Counted from the stretch's first letter, positions 13,190 through 26,464 are shown. The stretch: DNA of 64,000 bases from Yamagishiella unicocca (GCA_003116995.1 BDSL01000026.1:62001-126000); one strand, 5' to 3'. The notes: a model not told the origin generated them from the sequence alone. Numbers and translations are program-made.

Positions 13190-13520
13190 CAAGGGCGGCG
13201 CGGCCCGACCGAGGTACGGCAGAACACCAGAACCCCTGAACAAGGACCCAGAGAACAGACATCGGCACCAACCACCCAGGGGGCAGTAGCCCCAATGCCC
13301 TCCCCTAATAATAGCACGCCTCTGTGGTATGGTGTGGTGCAGACCTGCACATGTGCGGTGTGACGGTGGCACTTGTGAGGAGTGCAACGAGTCGTATGCA
13401 ACCGGGCGTTGACGTGGTTCTGATCACTGGTACTTGTCATTACAGTGGGCTCCAGACCAGAAGGTGAGCCGTCAGGCACATCGCCCGCCACTGAAAGAGG
13501 CAAAGAGAACCCACCAGGCC
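13190..13520 (-). repeat. Two fragments of dispersed family R1
   Basis: About 13436-13510 carries the R1 terminus (minus orientation: GGTCTGGAGCCCACTGTAAT). About 13215-13310 matches a more internal R1 part also found at 42460-42550. The internal part lies on the wrong side for one copy, so these are two separate truncated insertions or a rearranged one. The stretch 13521-14479 that follows holds no gene I can support. Confidence 0.7.
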
Positions 13521-14479
13521 ACAAGAATCATATGGCAAAACACAAAAAAATAAGATCAAGGGCCCAAAGGACAAGCAGCGGCAATAATCCTCCAGGGCAA
13601 GTGGTTCTTTGAGCGCTCCCCCTTCCAGAAGTCCATCCCAACAGACCTAACCCAGGGCAAATAGCTGAGCGCCACTGCAAGCCGGGCAAAAAACATCCGC
13701 CTGAGATCTCGCCCAATACCCATAATCAGGACAGGCAAATACCACTGCGAAGGAACTCATTATAACCATCTATCTTTAACAGGGGCCTAAGCAGATATTG
13801 ATGGTCCTCAGCAAAGGGTGATGAGGCCCAACCGTGCTCCACCCTTCTTCGGAACACCAAGCACCGCAAAGCCCACCAGACGGGACCACTTCTCCACGAC
13901 CCCACCATCAATCCACTACGCAATCGCACGGTCAGCAGTTCACTGGTGCAGGTGCTGTGTGGCCCCGCTGATGTTCCATCCGCCCCGCTGATGTTCCATC
14001 CGTTGGAGAAATAGCTGTCGTAACTGCATGGTCGAGACCTGAGGCAAGTCGGACTTATGTACGGCATCGGCCTCACCGTCTATGTGATAGCTCGCTGAAC
14101 ACTCGCCGGTAGTTTGCACTACCGTCAAATCTCGATAGGACTGGTACGCATGAATCATTTCGCGAGAGCAGCCATGAGCACTTACGAATCCGTGCCTGTT
14201 TCGCTTGCTCTTCGCGCGGAGGACCGCCACATAGGTCCTACTGCCAAAACGCCACAGCACCCTTATTGCCGACATGGCCGGTCATCGTGAAGAACCACAC
14301 ACGATAATTTGCCGTCTGAATGCATGCCCATCTCCCCAGCCTTCCGTCACATCCCCGAAACTTAACTGCAATCGCAACTGGTGGCAACCGTTAGCAACAA
14401 GACAAAATGCAAGTCATCGCCATCCATACGGCCCCGCCTCATACCTTCACACACAGCTCTGGCATTCTGCGCCCCAAGC

Positions 14480-17400
14480 TTATTTTTTAACGTGTCGCCA
14501 CCACGGCAGCACCTTACGACAGTGCCGTGACGCATCATCAACTACTGGCGTGTACCGCCCTTGCGCCATCAGATCCCATGCTGCTTTATACGTTGCCTCA
14601 TTGCGGGCTACGAAGGCTTCCCGGACTGTCTTCTTTTGACCGTTCACTAGGACTGGCTGCAGGTACGCACAGGGCCCCACAGGGGTGGAGGAAGGGGAGC
14701 AGAAGGTTGGCGTGAAGTTACCCGGCACGTAGCAACGGATACGGGTCGGGACTAGGCCGTAGATACAGGCCGTAAGTCGGCAGTTGTGCGTGCATCTAAA
14801 GGGCACGAAATGGCATTGGCAGTCGGAAGGGCTGACTGCTTGTACCCCGACGCCCTTCACTGCCCACCGCCACTCAGTCGCCATAGCGAACTCCCTGGAC
14901 GTGATCATAGTGAACCGTATGATACGCCCCACGTACCCTATCCAGCGCTGCAGCACCCTGGGCATAGTGTGGTACGGCGGTTTGTGCATCGAAGTGGTAG
15001 GAAGAAGGGGTAGGCTCGTGGGGAATGTGTGCCACCCACACGTCCGGCAGGACTCGGAATGAGAACTTCAGCGCGGACACACTTTTAACCTGGATGACCT
15101 TGTTAAAGAAATAGCCCCTGTGGGATTTGTCCGTGCGCAAGCGGGACAGGGAGCAGTCATTTGCCTGCTGGCTTGCTGAGTTCTGGCGTCCATGATGTGG
15201 TGCTATTGACATAGGCAGTAACGAGCAGCAGGCAGTACGCAACTAGTCAGTCCACTCAACATTCCGGCGGGCGTCCGCTTCGTAGAGAATACCGACATCC
15301 AAGGATTTGACCTGTTAAACAAGATCAGGTGCAGACAGCAGCCGTGCTGCACTTGCCTGAAACGGGCATCGTACAGAGGAAGCCTATCCCTGTACGGAGG
15401 CAAGGTGCCGGCAGGAGACCAAAAACGGAGGCGTCAACTTCAAGATGCGCGAGTTGATAAAAGGCAATGGTACACCCACCCGCTCGCAGAGTCGCCTATA
15501 TACCGTTCTGAATAGTCCGTGCGTTGCACCATGCAGTACCACGTATGGCAATGCTCAACCAATTGCTCAACCGATTCAGTCCAGCAGCATACGAACAGCA
15601 AGCGAAGGCACAGTTGGGGATGAGACTGGCCGAATCGTCCCATCATCGCGCAATGTACCACTGTGCGTCATGTAAATAAGAAAGGTCAAGTTGGCGTGTA
15701 AGGAAAATTTGATTGTGGATTTGGTTATCGATGCCTCCATGTCCAGTGGGGGTCTGCCTGTCGGAGCAGCCCGAATGGCTACGACGGAATCGTTTCGGGA
15801 CAGCAATGCCTGGTAACCTGACACACCATGCAAGTTGTATCGGCCCTCAATGCCGTCAGGTCAAGGACGTCTGGTGCCTCGTGCAGGAGTGCGTTTCTGT
15901 GCCTGTCGACACGGATGGCTAGACTCCGCCCCCCTCTAAACAGCAAACAATACCTTCTTCTGGTTGTCAACTCCGTCGACGGCTTCTGCCGTCCCGCATC
16001 CGCATAATGTCCAAGTGCATGACGTAGTGTAACACAACAACGACGGACCCCAAACCCTTGGTGCTTGTGGCGGAGAGTCCCATTACCCCGTGGTTCCATT
16101 AGTTGCGCGCATTTGTAGAATGACTCCTATATACATCGTACGCTGAAATTACGTACCTCGACATGATGAACCATGGCTCAAAACCCTTCCTGAAACCTAT
16201 GCTATATTCAGACGTCTCCTGACACCACTTCAAAAAATTGGTTGGGCCGTGGCCTGTCGGATAGGCATCGTAATGGAATGGCTGAATGCTTTCTTGTCTC
16301 CACAACTCCAGCAAGTCAGCCTTGGCCTCAGGGGGCACTGCGAAATCAGATGAAACCACACCGGGCTCCAAAAGTGTCAAGGTCTACGTTATCTGAAGGT
16401 GCTGTGAAGGCAGTCTTGAGGAAGGGCGGCTGCCGGTCCCGGTCTCCAACCTTCGCGGATTGTGTCGATGAGCCCTTGCATGACGGCTCAGAGGGGTGCG
16501 AAGCGCAGCTTCCACCCCCCGGCACGTAGGTGATGTGTGAGAACCGCGTGCTGGGCGGGTTTCTCTGGCTGTTTTTCAGGGTGTATGTGCCTGCCTGCCG
16601 CGCAGTGGGCGTTTGAACCGAGCTGCCCGTGAATCCACACACACAGGCCCGATGGCAACCGGAGGTCAACATATCACGAATGCTACGGAGCCCTCAGTCG
16701 GCATTGCGGTTGTCTATTAGTAACATCTGGATGTGCTGCCCGGAAACTAGTGAGTCACCTCGCAACAACCCCTACCTGCGAGTACAGTTTTCGTCACCTC
16801 CAATTGCTCCGTGAAATTGAGTCGTGGGTCAGCTTCCCAAGCTGGAAGGACCCACACCACATTCTCCTGGTCTGCTCTCACCCGCAGCTCCGCGGCCCTG
16901 CAGGAAGAACGGCGGGATGGCACACGTCAGATCGCCAACATTCAGCATAGCCCTCTGCGATTAGCCACGCCTGGCACGTGCAGAGCCCGAACGACGTATA
17001 ACGCAGCAACTAGCCCGGCTTAAGACGCTTCTCAGACCGTTTCGCACGCTATTCGCAGCATGTAGCTCGCCATTTCTTGCAGCTTCAAAGCGACCCCCAG
17101 GTGGCTGACGATCGCTGCTGCAGGTTGGTGTAAGGTAAGGCACTAATTCCGCATTTTCAAGATCACGTATGACACATTTCCGCTGAGCCCCGACAGCTGC
17201 GAGCACGAACATTCCAATGGTTCCCCTTCTGAACGTTTAAAACCCGTCTCCCGAAAGCCCACAGCAATTACCTGCCGCTTACGTCGTCCACAAGCAGGCG
17301 ATGTACAAGGCCCCAACTGGGTGACAAGTCAACATCAAGCATAGCCACCAGAGGTGTTGTGGCAGCCAGTAAGGCTGTGTTCCGCAGAGCATTGATTGGC

Positions 17401-18959
17401 ATGAGGGCAACCATCACGTCGCCAGCCACCAGCTCATACAGTAGCATCAGCCGCAGCGAACATGACGGTGAACCAGAGCCGTCCGATGTATCAACATGTT
17501 GAACCAGCGCTTCGAGCGTGGCGGTGGCTTCGTCCAGTTCAGCTTGGTTGGCCGCGGACAGGCCGGGTTGCCGCTGCAGATCGTCCCCTGATCTGCTGGC
17601 CGATCCCTGCTCCTGCACTTCTGTCTCGTTGTGGATAAGCGGGACCCACACAGCTGCAGCGAGAAACCCCCCCGGATAGCTGCGGCACTGCGCGAGGAGG
17701 GCCTGCGCCATCACGGCAGCAATACGGCAACAGCAAGAGTGCGGGAACGGTCACGCAAGCTAAGCGGTAGCCATACAAGCAAGCCCGAAAACTCCTAGTC
17801 CAGTTTTACGCAAAACGTAAACTGTCCAATCCTTCCAAGGCGTGGCTACTTCGGTAGTGAAGGTCTGAGGACAGATAATAGGTGCGGAGGTGCTGGTGCG
17901 TAACTTCTGTCATCCCTAACGTTTCACACGACGTCCGTATTACGTTCATTATGGAATAATTAGTGTGAAGTGCGAAAAGGGTGGAAATACGGGAATTGGA
18001 GGAGTGAAAGGGGAAAAGTCTAGGAAGCATAGGGAATACGATTGTTGACATCGGAGTATAATTAACAGCTCTTCCACAGCCGATAGCAAGTGACAAATCG
18101 CCCCTTCAAAACAGGTTGCATCTCAGCGTGGGTCTAAATATTCACATTCACTGGCGTATCTCATCAACATCTCACATTCCTAAGCCGCCCTGGATCCCCA
18201 CCTGCATTGCCCAATGTCTTGCAAGCAACCTACACGCGAACCCTCCGGCATGGAACTGGACGCAAGCCTTACATGCAGCCGAAGCTATGCAGCTCTTAGA
18301 CTCACCTGTGTCCTTCTCAAGTCTAAGATGGTGAAGATGGTGAGCGGTAGAGACGAATTGCGGCTACTCCACCACACCCGATGCAAGCGCAGACTGCAAA
18401 GTTAAGACAATTGGCAGATACACACTCTGTTAGGCAAGCAATTAGGCAAGCAAATATGCGCAATCGCTCTATGGGCTTCTTAAGCTACGTCGCGGTGCCC
18501 ACGATGTAAACTCAGGCGCGTACAAATTTCGCGCGCACACCTCCGACTTGGCTGGCATCTCATGAAGTCGCCGAAGGTGCTCGCGTTGCCGCTAAATTTT
18601 GCGTTGTAGCATGATGTGAGGTCCCTTGCATAACTGGCAGCGCCCGCCGGCACGTTTGGGGCAGCATCGGCGTCGGCCTCCGCCAATTCGCTACCAGAAG
18701 GTTTAACAGCAGGGTTGTCAGCTTCAATACTTGTAAAAATGCTCTGAAGTACAAGTAAGAAAGAAAGCACTATGCTACCCCTTAAACATGTACGACCACG
18801 CATTTCTGACCCGCATAGGTTATTCACTGTAAAGATTGAAATGTAATGGAATGTTGCAACTGTAACTGTGCCAGTTAGCAGGCCCAAAAGCAGGTTCTGG
18901 AGCGTATACCGTGACGTAAGGCCCAGACGTCCACAGGTCCAAAAAGTGGAAAATCCCAT
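14480..18959 (-). CDS. GT49 (LARGE/B4GAT1-like) glycosyltransferase
   Basis: Minus-strand exons that join in phase: 17272-17702, 17176-17228, 16157-16337, 15357-15389, 14976-15117 and 14480-14656 (stop). The core shows PINALRNTALL, then MLDVDLSPSWGL (the DxD-type metal site), GHGPTNFLKW, GFEPWFIMSR, YDARFRGYFFNK and the VLPDVWVAHIPHE block, all in the order of the GT49 domain of LARGE and B4GAT1. These enzymes transfer sugars in the Golgi using UDP-sugars. An N-terminal exon at about 18541-18959 has a Cys-rich part and a hydrophobic segment suitable as signal anchor. One more exon near 17820-17868 is likely, but phases there are unresolved. The donor at 15356 is GC, not GT. Acceptor sugar unknown; the protein may act on cell-wall or extracellular-matrix glycoproteins (inference). 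Confidence 0.78.
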
Positions 18960-20600
18960 GCCCTGGGCAACAACTTATGCCTATACAACTATATAGGACT
19001 TAAACGCAAGCGCCCTGGTTTGTGTGCGTGCTTAATATACTGTGCTGTATTCCTTTATATATCGTGATCCAGCCGTGAGTCATTGACAACGAGAAGTTAT
19101 GGTGTTGTAAAAGCGTCGTCTGGTTAAGAACGTTCCTCGTTACTGTCAATTGTTCCGGCAATGGCTTTTGTGGCCTTGTACCCCAAGGTGCATGACATGC
19201 GTTATCGGGATTTCCTCGCTGCCGAGAGTCGTCTCCTGCTCTCCTGCTCTACAATCCGATTGCTATGGTTAATGTTCAACGGTCACCCACCGCTCGTGCG
19301 CTTTACGGCTGGCGTGAGGCAGGTCGCGCGCCAGTTGTACCTCTTTGCCAGCTATCCAAGCCGTGCTCTACCTCTTCGCCAGCTATCCAAGCCGTGCTAA
19401 CGGGCTGCAGCACTGTGGTGTCGGGTTCACCTGGATTCCCTCGTTACCGCCGTGCGTTGTGCCGACGGCACCCCAGGTCCTCCCCACTCTTCCCACCCTC
19501 GCTGCCTCTGTACAGCCTCGTCCTCAGCAGCTGCCAACCTTACCTCTTCCTGGCCATGGCCAATGTACTATTGATGCGGGCAATTTACGGACTGGCGTCC
19601 CTGCACGCCTCATTGTCAATCGTCCCTAGGTAGGCGTATTCGGTGCCCCTGCCCTCATCTTACGTGCTCGATGCTTGCGCTGGTTCGTGCTGGCTAATGT
19701 TGCCACCATGATGCACTGGGTGGCCTTGCACGGGTCGCTGGTTTAGTAGGAGCATAGGATGCACATATTTGGTGCGGGTTGTCCTTAGGGGTGGAAGCCT
19801 ACGGTGCTACGCTTACGGTTTTACGCTTTACGCTTTTCGGTTACTGTAAATTCCTTTCTTGGGCTGCTCTGCCCGAGCTTTTTCGTGTAACCCTTTCCCG
19901 CTGTCGTGCGGGTTGTGTGTGTCGTTTTGCGGTGCCTGGCGGTCGGCTGTGCTTTTGCGTCTTGGCTGCTGTTTTGGGTGGGATGGCGTTTGTTGTGCCT
20001 TTCGAGGCTTTCCTGTGCTCTTCGGGGCGTCTGCTGGGTTCAGCCCCGGCTGTCGTATGGTGAGGCCCGGCATTGGCATCGTATGGTGAGGCCCGGCATT
20101 GGCCTTTCTTCTTGTCCTGGGTTTGCCCGGGCTTGAGGACACTGTACGTCTCCTTATGGTAGGGCTCAAAAACGACCGTCTTTTTACGGTATGACGGCGT
20201 AACGTAAATTAACGTGTCAATTTCGGCAAAATTACGGTCAACCGTAACTTTGCTTCCCAGACCGCAGCCCATCGTTCCTCTAAAGCCCCAACGCTCCTCC
20301 ACGACCATACAATGATTTTCACATACGTTGGGCCTGGAAAATGGCCGATCTCCCAAAGAAATATTGTATAAGTTCAAACTGAACGCCCCAAAACTGCAAG
20401 TAAGCCAATACCGTAGCTAAGAAGTAGTAGTAACACAGGGCCTGTTGGGGCCGGAAGGAAAGCGGCTAGCCCCGGCCCCCTGGCTGTAGCCCTCGCGCCC
20501 CGGGTGGGCGTAGACCCACTCTCTGAAGCACCGTAGCTCAGTAGTAGTAGGTTAATGTACTTTAAATGTGTAATGCACACTAAGATCCAGTCAATAACTG
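18960..20600. other. Gene-free stretch with short direct repeats
   Basis: No gene supported. Contains a 31-bp tandem duplication (19338-19399, unit with CCAGCTATCCAAGCCGTGCT), a 26-bp tandem duplication (20053-20103, unit with GGTGAGGCCCGGCATTGG) and a spaced pair of CCGTAGCT-AGTAGTAG segments near 20410 and 20530. Open frames here have no family resemblance I can recognise. Confidence 0.6.
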
Positions 20601-20659
20601 GACGGATCGTCAGTGCTCAGGCATTTAGGCGGTCTTCTGCTGCGCGAGCGCGCCAATGC

Positions 20660-20925
20660 TATCGCCCTCGGAGGGGTTGGGCTACAGAGGGCTGACCCAA
20701 CAGCGGGGTTGCAGAATAGTAAGGAAGGGAAGGGTTATAGGGAGGTAACCCAACGAAGGGGCTATGGGGTCCAACGAACCCTCGGGCGGTTTACCAGCCG
20801 GTTGGATAACTTACCGGGAGGGGCGGGGATAGGCAGGAAGCACCCGGAAGCACCCGGTCGGTTGGGTTAGGGACTCGGTTTGCCCAACGAGGGGTAACCG
20901 ACCTTTATATGCCATAGGGCTGGCT
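20660..20925 (+). repeat. Dispersed family R2, copy 1
   Basis: Shares its whole layout with 55146-55435: GAGGGGTTGGG, repeated GGGTTAT/GGGTTAC blocks, CTATGGGGTCCAA, and the end AACGAGGGGTAACCGACCTT followed by ATGCCATAGGG. Same orientation as the second copy, about 34.5 kb away. Internally rich in short TTGGGTTA-type sub-repeats. No coding capacity recognised. Confidence 0.85.
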
Positions 20926-21454
20926 GCGGCGGCAACACTGGAATACCGTTTGCGGACCTAGGAGTTGCAGCTAGCTAGCAGGGTGGAGCTGTTTTTCAGC
21001 CACGTGTACATGTTTTTCGTGGCGACGGCGGGCTTAGTGGGTCGCAGGTCGGCCATTCTTGCAAGTGACCCGCAACAAGGAGCAGAAGAAGATAACCTCA
21101 TGAAAATAAGCAATCGACGTTGTGGGACCCTTAGGAAAGTCACGGAGTACGGGACCGTAATTATTACCGTCGACCTCGAGATAGGCCCAGCCAAAACGTA
21201 AGCTTCTCAACGCTTTGCGCTTTACGCTCTACGCTATTTATGGTCCAAAAGGCCTATGAGGTCGTATGAGGTCTACTACGGTCTTTATGGTCCAAAATAG
21301 GCCGTAAAGACCGTAAAGCGCAGGTCAGACGGTCCTGACCTGCGCTTTAGGACACACATCGGGGCTACGAAAAAGCTGTAGGCAGACCGTACCGCAGCCA
21401 TCGGACGATGAGCCAAGTGGCTTGACCCGCTGTTTCATCAATGCTGCCTGACTT

Positions 21455-21850
21455 GGATGTATGCTCAATATGAACGCTGCCGATCTGACTTTTCCTACAG
21501 GCTGCTGGTGTTTGCTGGTATTAATTACCATTGTTTCTTCCCACCTCGCTACGGGCGTCGGCCCGTTTCGGGTGTGGGACGTTTCCGGGATCCGATTGTG
21601 TTGCCGAGGTGTGCTGCTGTCTCTCCTTTCGGGGGTCTGCTTGGGATGCATGTGGCCATGTGCAGGGGAGCCACCAGCGCAACCTCCCCCTGTGTATTGG
21701 GGCTTGCTGTTTCCTCTGGGCTCTCGGTTGTGAGGCTCTGGGTGGTTTGCGTTTCGGAACCATCGCTTTTCCTTGCTTTCCTTGTCTCTTTCAGTGTCAG
21801 GCGATGCGCCCGATGGCTCTACCTTTTAAGGTCTGGAGCCCACTGTAACA
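21455..21850 (+). repeat. Dispersed family R1, long copy (plus)
   Basis: Roughly 390 bp that match 53838-54240 (opposite strand) closely, including GTGGGACGTTTCCGGGATC-type, GGGATGCATGTGGCCATGTG and GTGTCAGGCGATGCGCCCGA segments, ending GGTCTGGAGCCCACTGTAAC followed by AATCACAACAACAAC. The terminal CAA-type tail suggests a non-LTR retroposon 3' end. The long open frames across it are shared by both copies but look like by-products of composition. Confidence 0.85.
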
Positions 21851-21899
21851 ATCACAACAACAACATGAACGCTGCCATCATAAGTGGTTGGCGTGTCTA

Positions 21900-23900
21900 G
21901 TTGGTGAGGCGCTGATGGACGTTTGAGGTGGCCACAGGGATGCAGGCCAATGCAGGGCGCCGATCTACCCGTGGTTGACAACGAGAATGATGATGGCTTT
22001 CGGTGCGGGCCGGGTTGGTTTATTGCTGTCCATTTGTTTATGAGGTGATTGTAACAAGGCGCGTGTTAGCTGGGTCTTTAACTAACACGAACTGACCGAC
22101 TTTCGACAGTGCTGTACTTCAGGACTGCGGCTTTAGTGGGAGAATGGGTAGCCTATTTGTTAGGCCAGGTGGTGCTGACGGCCGCAGCGCTGGATCTTGC
22201 AACGGTGGGAGCCGAAACGCAGGCTGGCTTGCAGCTGTCTTGCTGGGGCGCAGGTGGGCGCAAGCTGTGAGTCCCTGTGCTAGCATCGGCGGGTCCATTG
22301 GTGTTGTTGTAAATCACGCATGTAATCCTCGAAGGCACCCGAGTAGTTTGCATCTGCCGTCCAGGCAGGATGTAAGTAAGCAAGTCTTACGAGGGTGCTC
22401 CGTTGCAGGGCATTTACGCAAACGTGACGTCTGCGGGCAGGTCCGAGCTGCGAATTGCTTGCTTGGGTGAATTGCTTGGGTACTGCGCTAATGCGCGCGA
22501 TAATACGCAAATTTATTGTAAGGCCTTTTTGGCTCATGCCGTCGTGGGTCAGGTTATGGTTTTGGTAGGTAGCATTATGGCTTTCTTGACAGTTCCTGAT
22601 TCATGTGCTGTGGCCACTGTACGCGTGACGTTCGAAGCGACCTATCTTAACATAATTTTCATATGCAACCTTCACGTATCACGGTACACCTCGGGATAAG
22701 ATGGGCACCGTGGTCTGAATTTTCTACTCGAAGAGCGTGTGGACTGGCCCAAGTAAGATCCGGCTAGCGCTCAAAAAGTGGATATGGTCCAGTCGAGGCT
22801 ACGGGCCTTGCAATCGGGACTGCAGACCTGAACTGGTGCACAACGACAAGCAGGTTACCCTATTAAACCCTTCGACGTGCGGGCACACAAATATTAGGCG
22901 CATAGCGCACAATGGCTGGCGACTAGCAAGGTTGCCCGCGGCAACCATCAGCAAGCCGCAGCGCAACGCAATCCTTATTTGATGAAGCTGCACCGGGGTG
23001 CCGCGGGCCGTTGCGGGCTAGGCCGGAGCATTTCCCAATTGGATGTTTTGCCAGTAGATTATGGTACTCCTGACGTTTTATCCGCCAGCTTAAGCGGTAG
23101 TTCGTGCCGTCCTTCTTGTCGTGCAGGGACCATGCTAGGGTGCCCATTAGCCGCCTGTCAGTGCTGTATTTGGGCTTTTGTGGACAAGACACACACCATC
23201 AATGTTGCCATTTGCAAGCGTACTGCGCACGTAATGACTTGCATTCATGTCGGAGCCGCTACCGGCCCGATTTTGGGCGCCGGTTCAAATGCCGGGAGCT
23301 GGCCCAGCTGGACGTTTGTCGGCCCCGCTTCTTCGCGACAGAAGAGAGGGCATTATCTGGCGCTTTATCTGACACATCTGCGATACATAGTCGTCCTACG
23401 ACGGCGGCTCGGGCAACGAGCCATTGGCATAACGCATGATGTCATCAAGGAATGCAAGAGCAAGCATCCGTATATCGCCAACATTCACTTGGCTCGTAAT
23501 ACCGACTGCTCATTGTACGCCTGCAGCTTTGGACCTCTCAATCCGGAACTCCTGTGCCGCTGCCAGAAGGGGAGTGGGTACCTGGAATTGCCGCAAGGTA
23601 GAAGGGGTTGGAATGTATCTTGTGGGGTGATGCGCGGAGTTGGGGTTTTACCACGCCCGCGTGAGGCGAGGTCTGGAGTGCCACAGGCTTGGGGTCATCT
23701 CTGCGTATGCCTATTTCAAATCCCGGCCCAGCCCAGCTCTGCATATGTGGGTAGCTTGCACTCTTTGTTCGGCCCTGGACGCGTTCGGCCCTAAAACGCG
23801 TCCTGGGCCGAAGGCGTAATCTATGGTTATGTCCATCCCTCCCACTCTTCCGCATCCCTGCCCACACCTGTCCCAGCCCAGTTGTCACCGCCCGTGTGGG
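21900..23900. other. No supported gene
   Basis: Mixed sequence after the R1 copy. The longest frame (plus, 22982-23794) lacks recognisable domains and codon bias like the accepted exons. I see no RNA gene. Confidence 0.5.
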
Positions 23901-23904
23901 TTAC

Positions 23905-25576
23905 CTTCTGGAGGAAGCTCTCGATAGCCTGCGCAGCCTCCATGGCAGCTTCTGGGGCAGCCTGAGCCTCTAAACGGATGGTTCGGCCACTGATAGTCAG
24001 CACCCGGCCGAGGCCCTGGTACACCGCATCAGCTACCTGCAGCCACCGGCCGAGGCAATCAGGGTGCCGTACGACAACATGGTTAACAATGGGCCGGGCG
24101 TCAACTGCTTGAAAAGAAGTAAGCTGCGCTGCATAGACATGATAAGACTAGACGTCTTTAGGGACCTTGTAAGGGTTCACTGCAGCCAGTTGATACAGCT
24201 GTCAAGGCCGTAGGGGACGCAGCCGTGACAGGGGACGGACCACTGCGACCCTTTCACACGACCCCCTGTCCCACCTTCCAGCAGCGGCCCGCAACCCACC
24301 CAGGGATCTCACCCCGGCGCCCTGTGCCTTGCCCCCGTAATATTCTCCCAGCGTGTCCTCCTTGTCGGCGGCGCCAGTCACAACGCCTGCCACCACGGGG
24401 GCTGCCTCCGCCACGGCGCGCAGCCTCTTAGCGTAGGCGGGCCAGAAGGCGCGCGCACGGAAGCGATCCTGACTGTTGACTGGGGTGGATGCGATGCCCT
24501 GAGGCGTCAGCACCGGTTACCGATAGACCGGCGGCAGTGGCGGGAGAGGCATCGGCGGATTGCTGATATAACGTCAGACAGAAGGGAAAGGAACGTTGGC
24601 ATGATGGGAGGGACTGGTTCCTGAAATACGAATGCGCTTTCGCATGAACCATACTCGCCCAAGGCGCATGTGGTCAGCCCGGCCTTGATACAACGGGCAG
24701 CTTTCCCCCGCATCCCACGGCAAATAAGAGGCAGAATTCTCACGCTCGTGAAATTGGATTGCATAGCCACTGAAAACTGAACTGCCAGGGACCCAAACTG
24801 TCCTCTGTCCGTCCCTTCAGCCACCTTTGCGCCCACACTCACAATTTATCGCCCTGCGCAGACGTCCGCGCAAACTCTTACCTGAATCTCCTTCAAAGTG
24901 CTGTTGGCGTCCATTAGGATGATAACTGCTTCCTACGGGTACAGGAGAGCATCAGGTGTGCCGTGAAGTATGTATCCATGCCGATATTTGGTACGATTAG
25001 ACACGCTCGTGCCAGTTTCCAACCCTAGATTAGCGCTGTGCCGCCATGCACTTACTGACAATTAACTGCATGCACCTGCTAACCATAACAGTAGTAATTA
25101 GTGAAACAGAGCCAGGGCTATCTCCCATCATCTAGCCGCTCGTACAAATCCTGGAGGCGCAACTGGGGGATCTCCATCCCACCTGCACACCGACGTCTGG
25201 CCGTGTGAAACCGCGCAATGCGTCCTTCACCACGTCTGCCGCTGCTGGCCGTGGCGCGAGCGCTGGTTGCAACAGCATAGTAGCTCCAGCCACGGAAGAT
25301 AGCAACATCAAACGGCGACTGGTCGATGGCGCGTCCTCCACGGCGCCACATCGCTTTGTACCGGAGGAAACGATATGTACGGAACCTCTTCGCCAAGGCT
25401 GGCGAGCAGGCCCAAACCCCTTCTGCATGATACGCGCGAAAATAAGCCATCGCAGAAGCACTGAAGGTGTGGCGGTTATCGGAAAATGAAATTGCTGCAC
25501 CACTGCCCTGCCATAAACGGAAGCAGGCATTCACCTTCGCGCAGCTCCAGCTGCCAGCTTTTGTGACGGAGGCCAT
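23905..25576 (-). CDS. Predicted thylakoid-lumen helical protein, function unknown (3' end unresolved)
   Basis: Seven minus-strand exons join in phase: 25535-25576, 25183-25422, 24882-24932, 24630-24776, 24313-24498, 24037-24104, 23905-23989, giving 273 codons before a GT donor; the last exon is not found. The N-terminus is basic and Ser/Ala-rich, then comes RRLMLLSSVAGATMLLQPAL ending in AAAD, the look of a bipartite chloroplast-to-thylakoid-lumen signal with a twin-arginine motif. The mature part is predicted helical, with EAVIILMDANSTLKEIQ and later Ala-rich helices, resembling small four-helix lumenal proteins of the PsbQ type in style but not clearly in sequence. I do not recognise the family. 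The exon with LTPGPLLTMLSYG is the weakest. The transit peptide supports a plastid-bearing organism. Confidence 0.6.
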
Positions 25577-26270
25577 GTTTGTAGATCTCAAACCTGAGAC
25601 ACCAAGTCTGCGGCTTTAGGAAGGGCTACGTGATGTGATTTAATTCGCGTAGGCTGAGCTTGAGCTGACTTGCATACGTTGCCCATCTGTATCAATAGCT
25701 CGAAAGCCTTTCAATACGTTTGGTTCGTGCACCGCCGTACGATTGCGCACATCGGCACATGCTCGCAGTAAAAAATAATCCTGGGGATGTATAAACTGAT
25801 GTCTATTGCGAAGCATGAATGTACGGTAGACACAGATCGAGTGTACACTGATGTTGGTATGGTGGTATGGAGCTATCAGCTATGGACACTGAACGGGCGT
25901 AACCTGTAGCGCAAGCCGCGGTAATCTTCTTCCAAGCGTGCGTCGTGCACTTGTTGGATGTGGTGCGCAAGAAAACTGAAGGATGACCTCGAAGTCCTGT
26001 CGCACATTGCTGCACATTAGCACCTCTCCCCTGGCTCCCCATCTAGTTGCCCTGCGCTTCCATTGGCTTGTGCCCAGTTTCCTCTATGTCCCCGGATGCA
26101 TGTACTCCGGGCCCCCCAGCCCACCTAAGCAGCTCGGGAGCTCACATGCCCTCGATATAGCTGAGTCTGGGGTTCGCAATCATACTTAGCACTCAATTCA
26201 TTCATAATCCACATACTTGGGCCCGAGATCCTCTAGCACTACCACCTAGTTGGCCCGCGCCCCCCGCAGG

Positions 26271-26464
26271 CCGCAGCCGAATCTCTGAGGACATCCATCT
26301 GCAGTCCATCCCCCCTCGCCCCACGTTCTCCATCTACCAGTACGACCTGCCGCCGCAGAAGCAACAGCCACAGCAGCCAGCCTGCGCTTTAGGCTTCAGT
26401 AACCAGCTCAAGAATGGCTCCACCTTCCGGTCTGGGCTTACTGTAGCAGTTACTATTACTTGCT
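26271..26464 (+). other. Isolated exon-like frame
   Basis: After CCCCGCAG an open frame reads through FSIYQYDLPPQ to a GT donor after TGCCAGTATTGG. A YxYDLP string is reminiscent of exostosin (GT47) openings, but no other exon of such a gene is visible nearby. It could be a gene fragment or chance. The remaining sequence from 25577 to 27280 shows no gene. Confidence 0.25.

Noticed and set aside
13530..14076. Possible reverse-transcriptase fragment on the minus strand
   Set aside because: Some strings look RT-like, but no catalytic YxDD-type or other firm motif could be found in any frame.
21461..21850. Open frames conserved between the two long R1 copies
   Set aside because: Conservation reflects shared repeat ancestry. 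The frames differ between copies and carry small indels, and no protein family is recognised.
22982..23794. Plus-strand open frame of about 270 codons
   Set aside because: No recognisable domain, no splice context, composition unlike the accepted exons, and it sits in a repeat-rich stretch.
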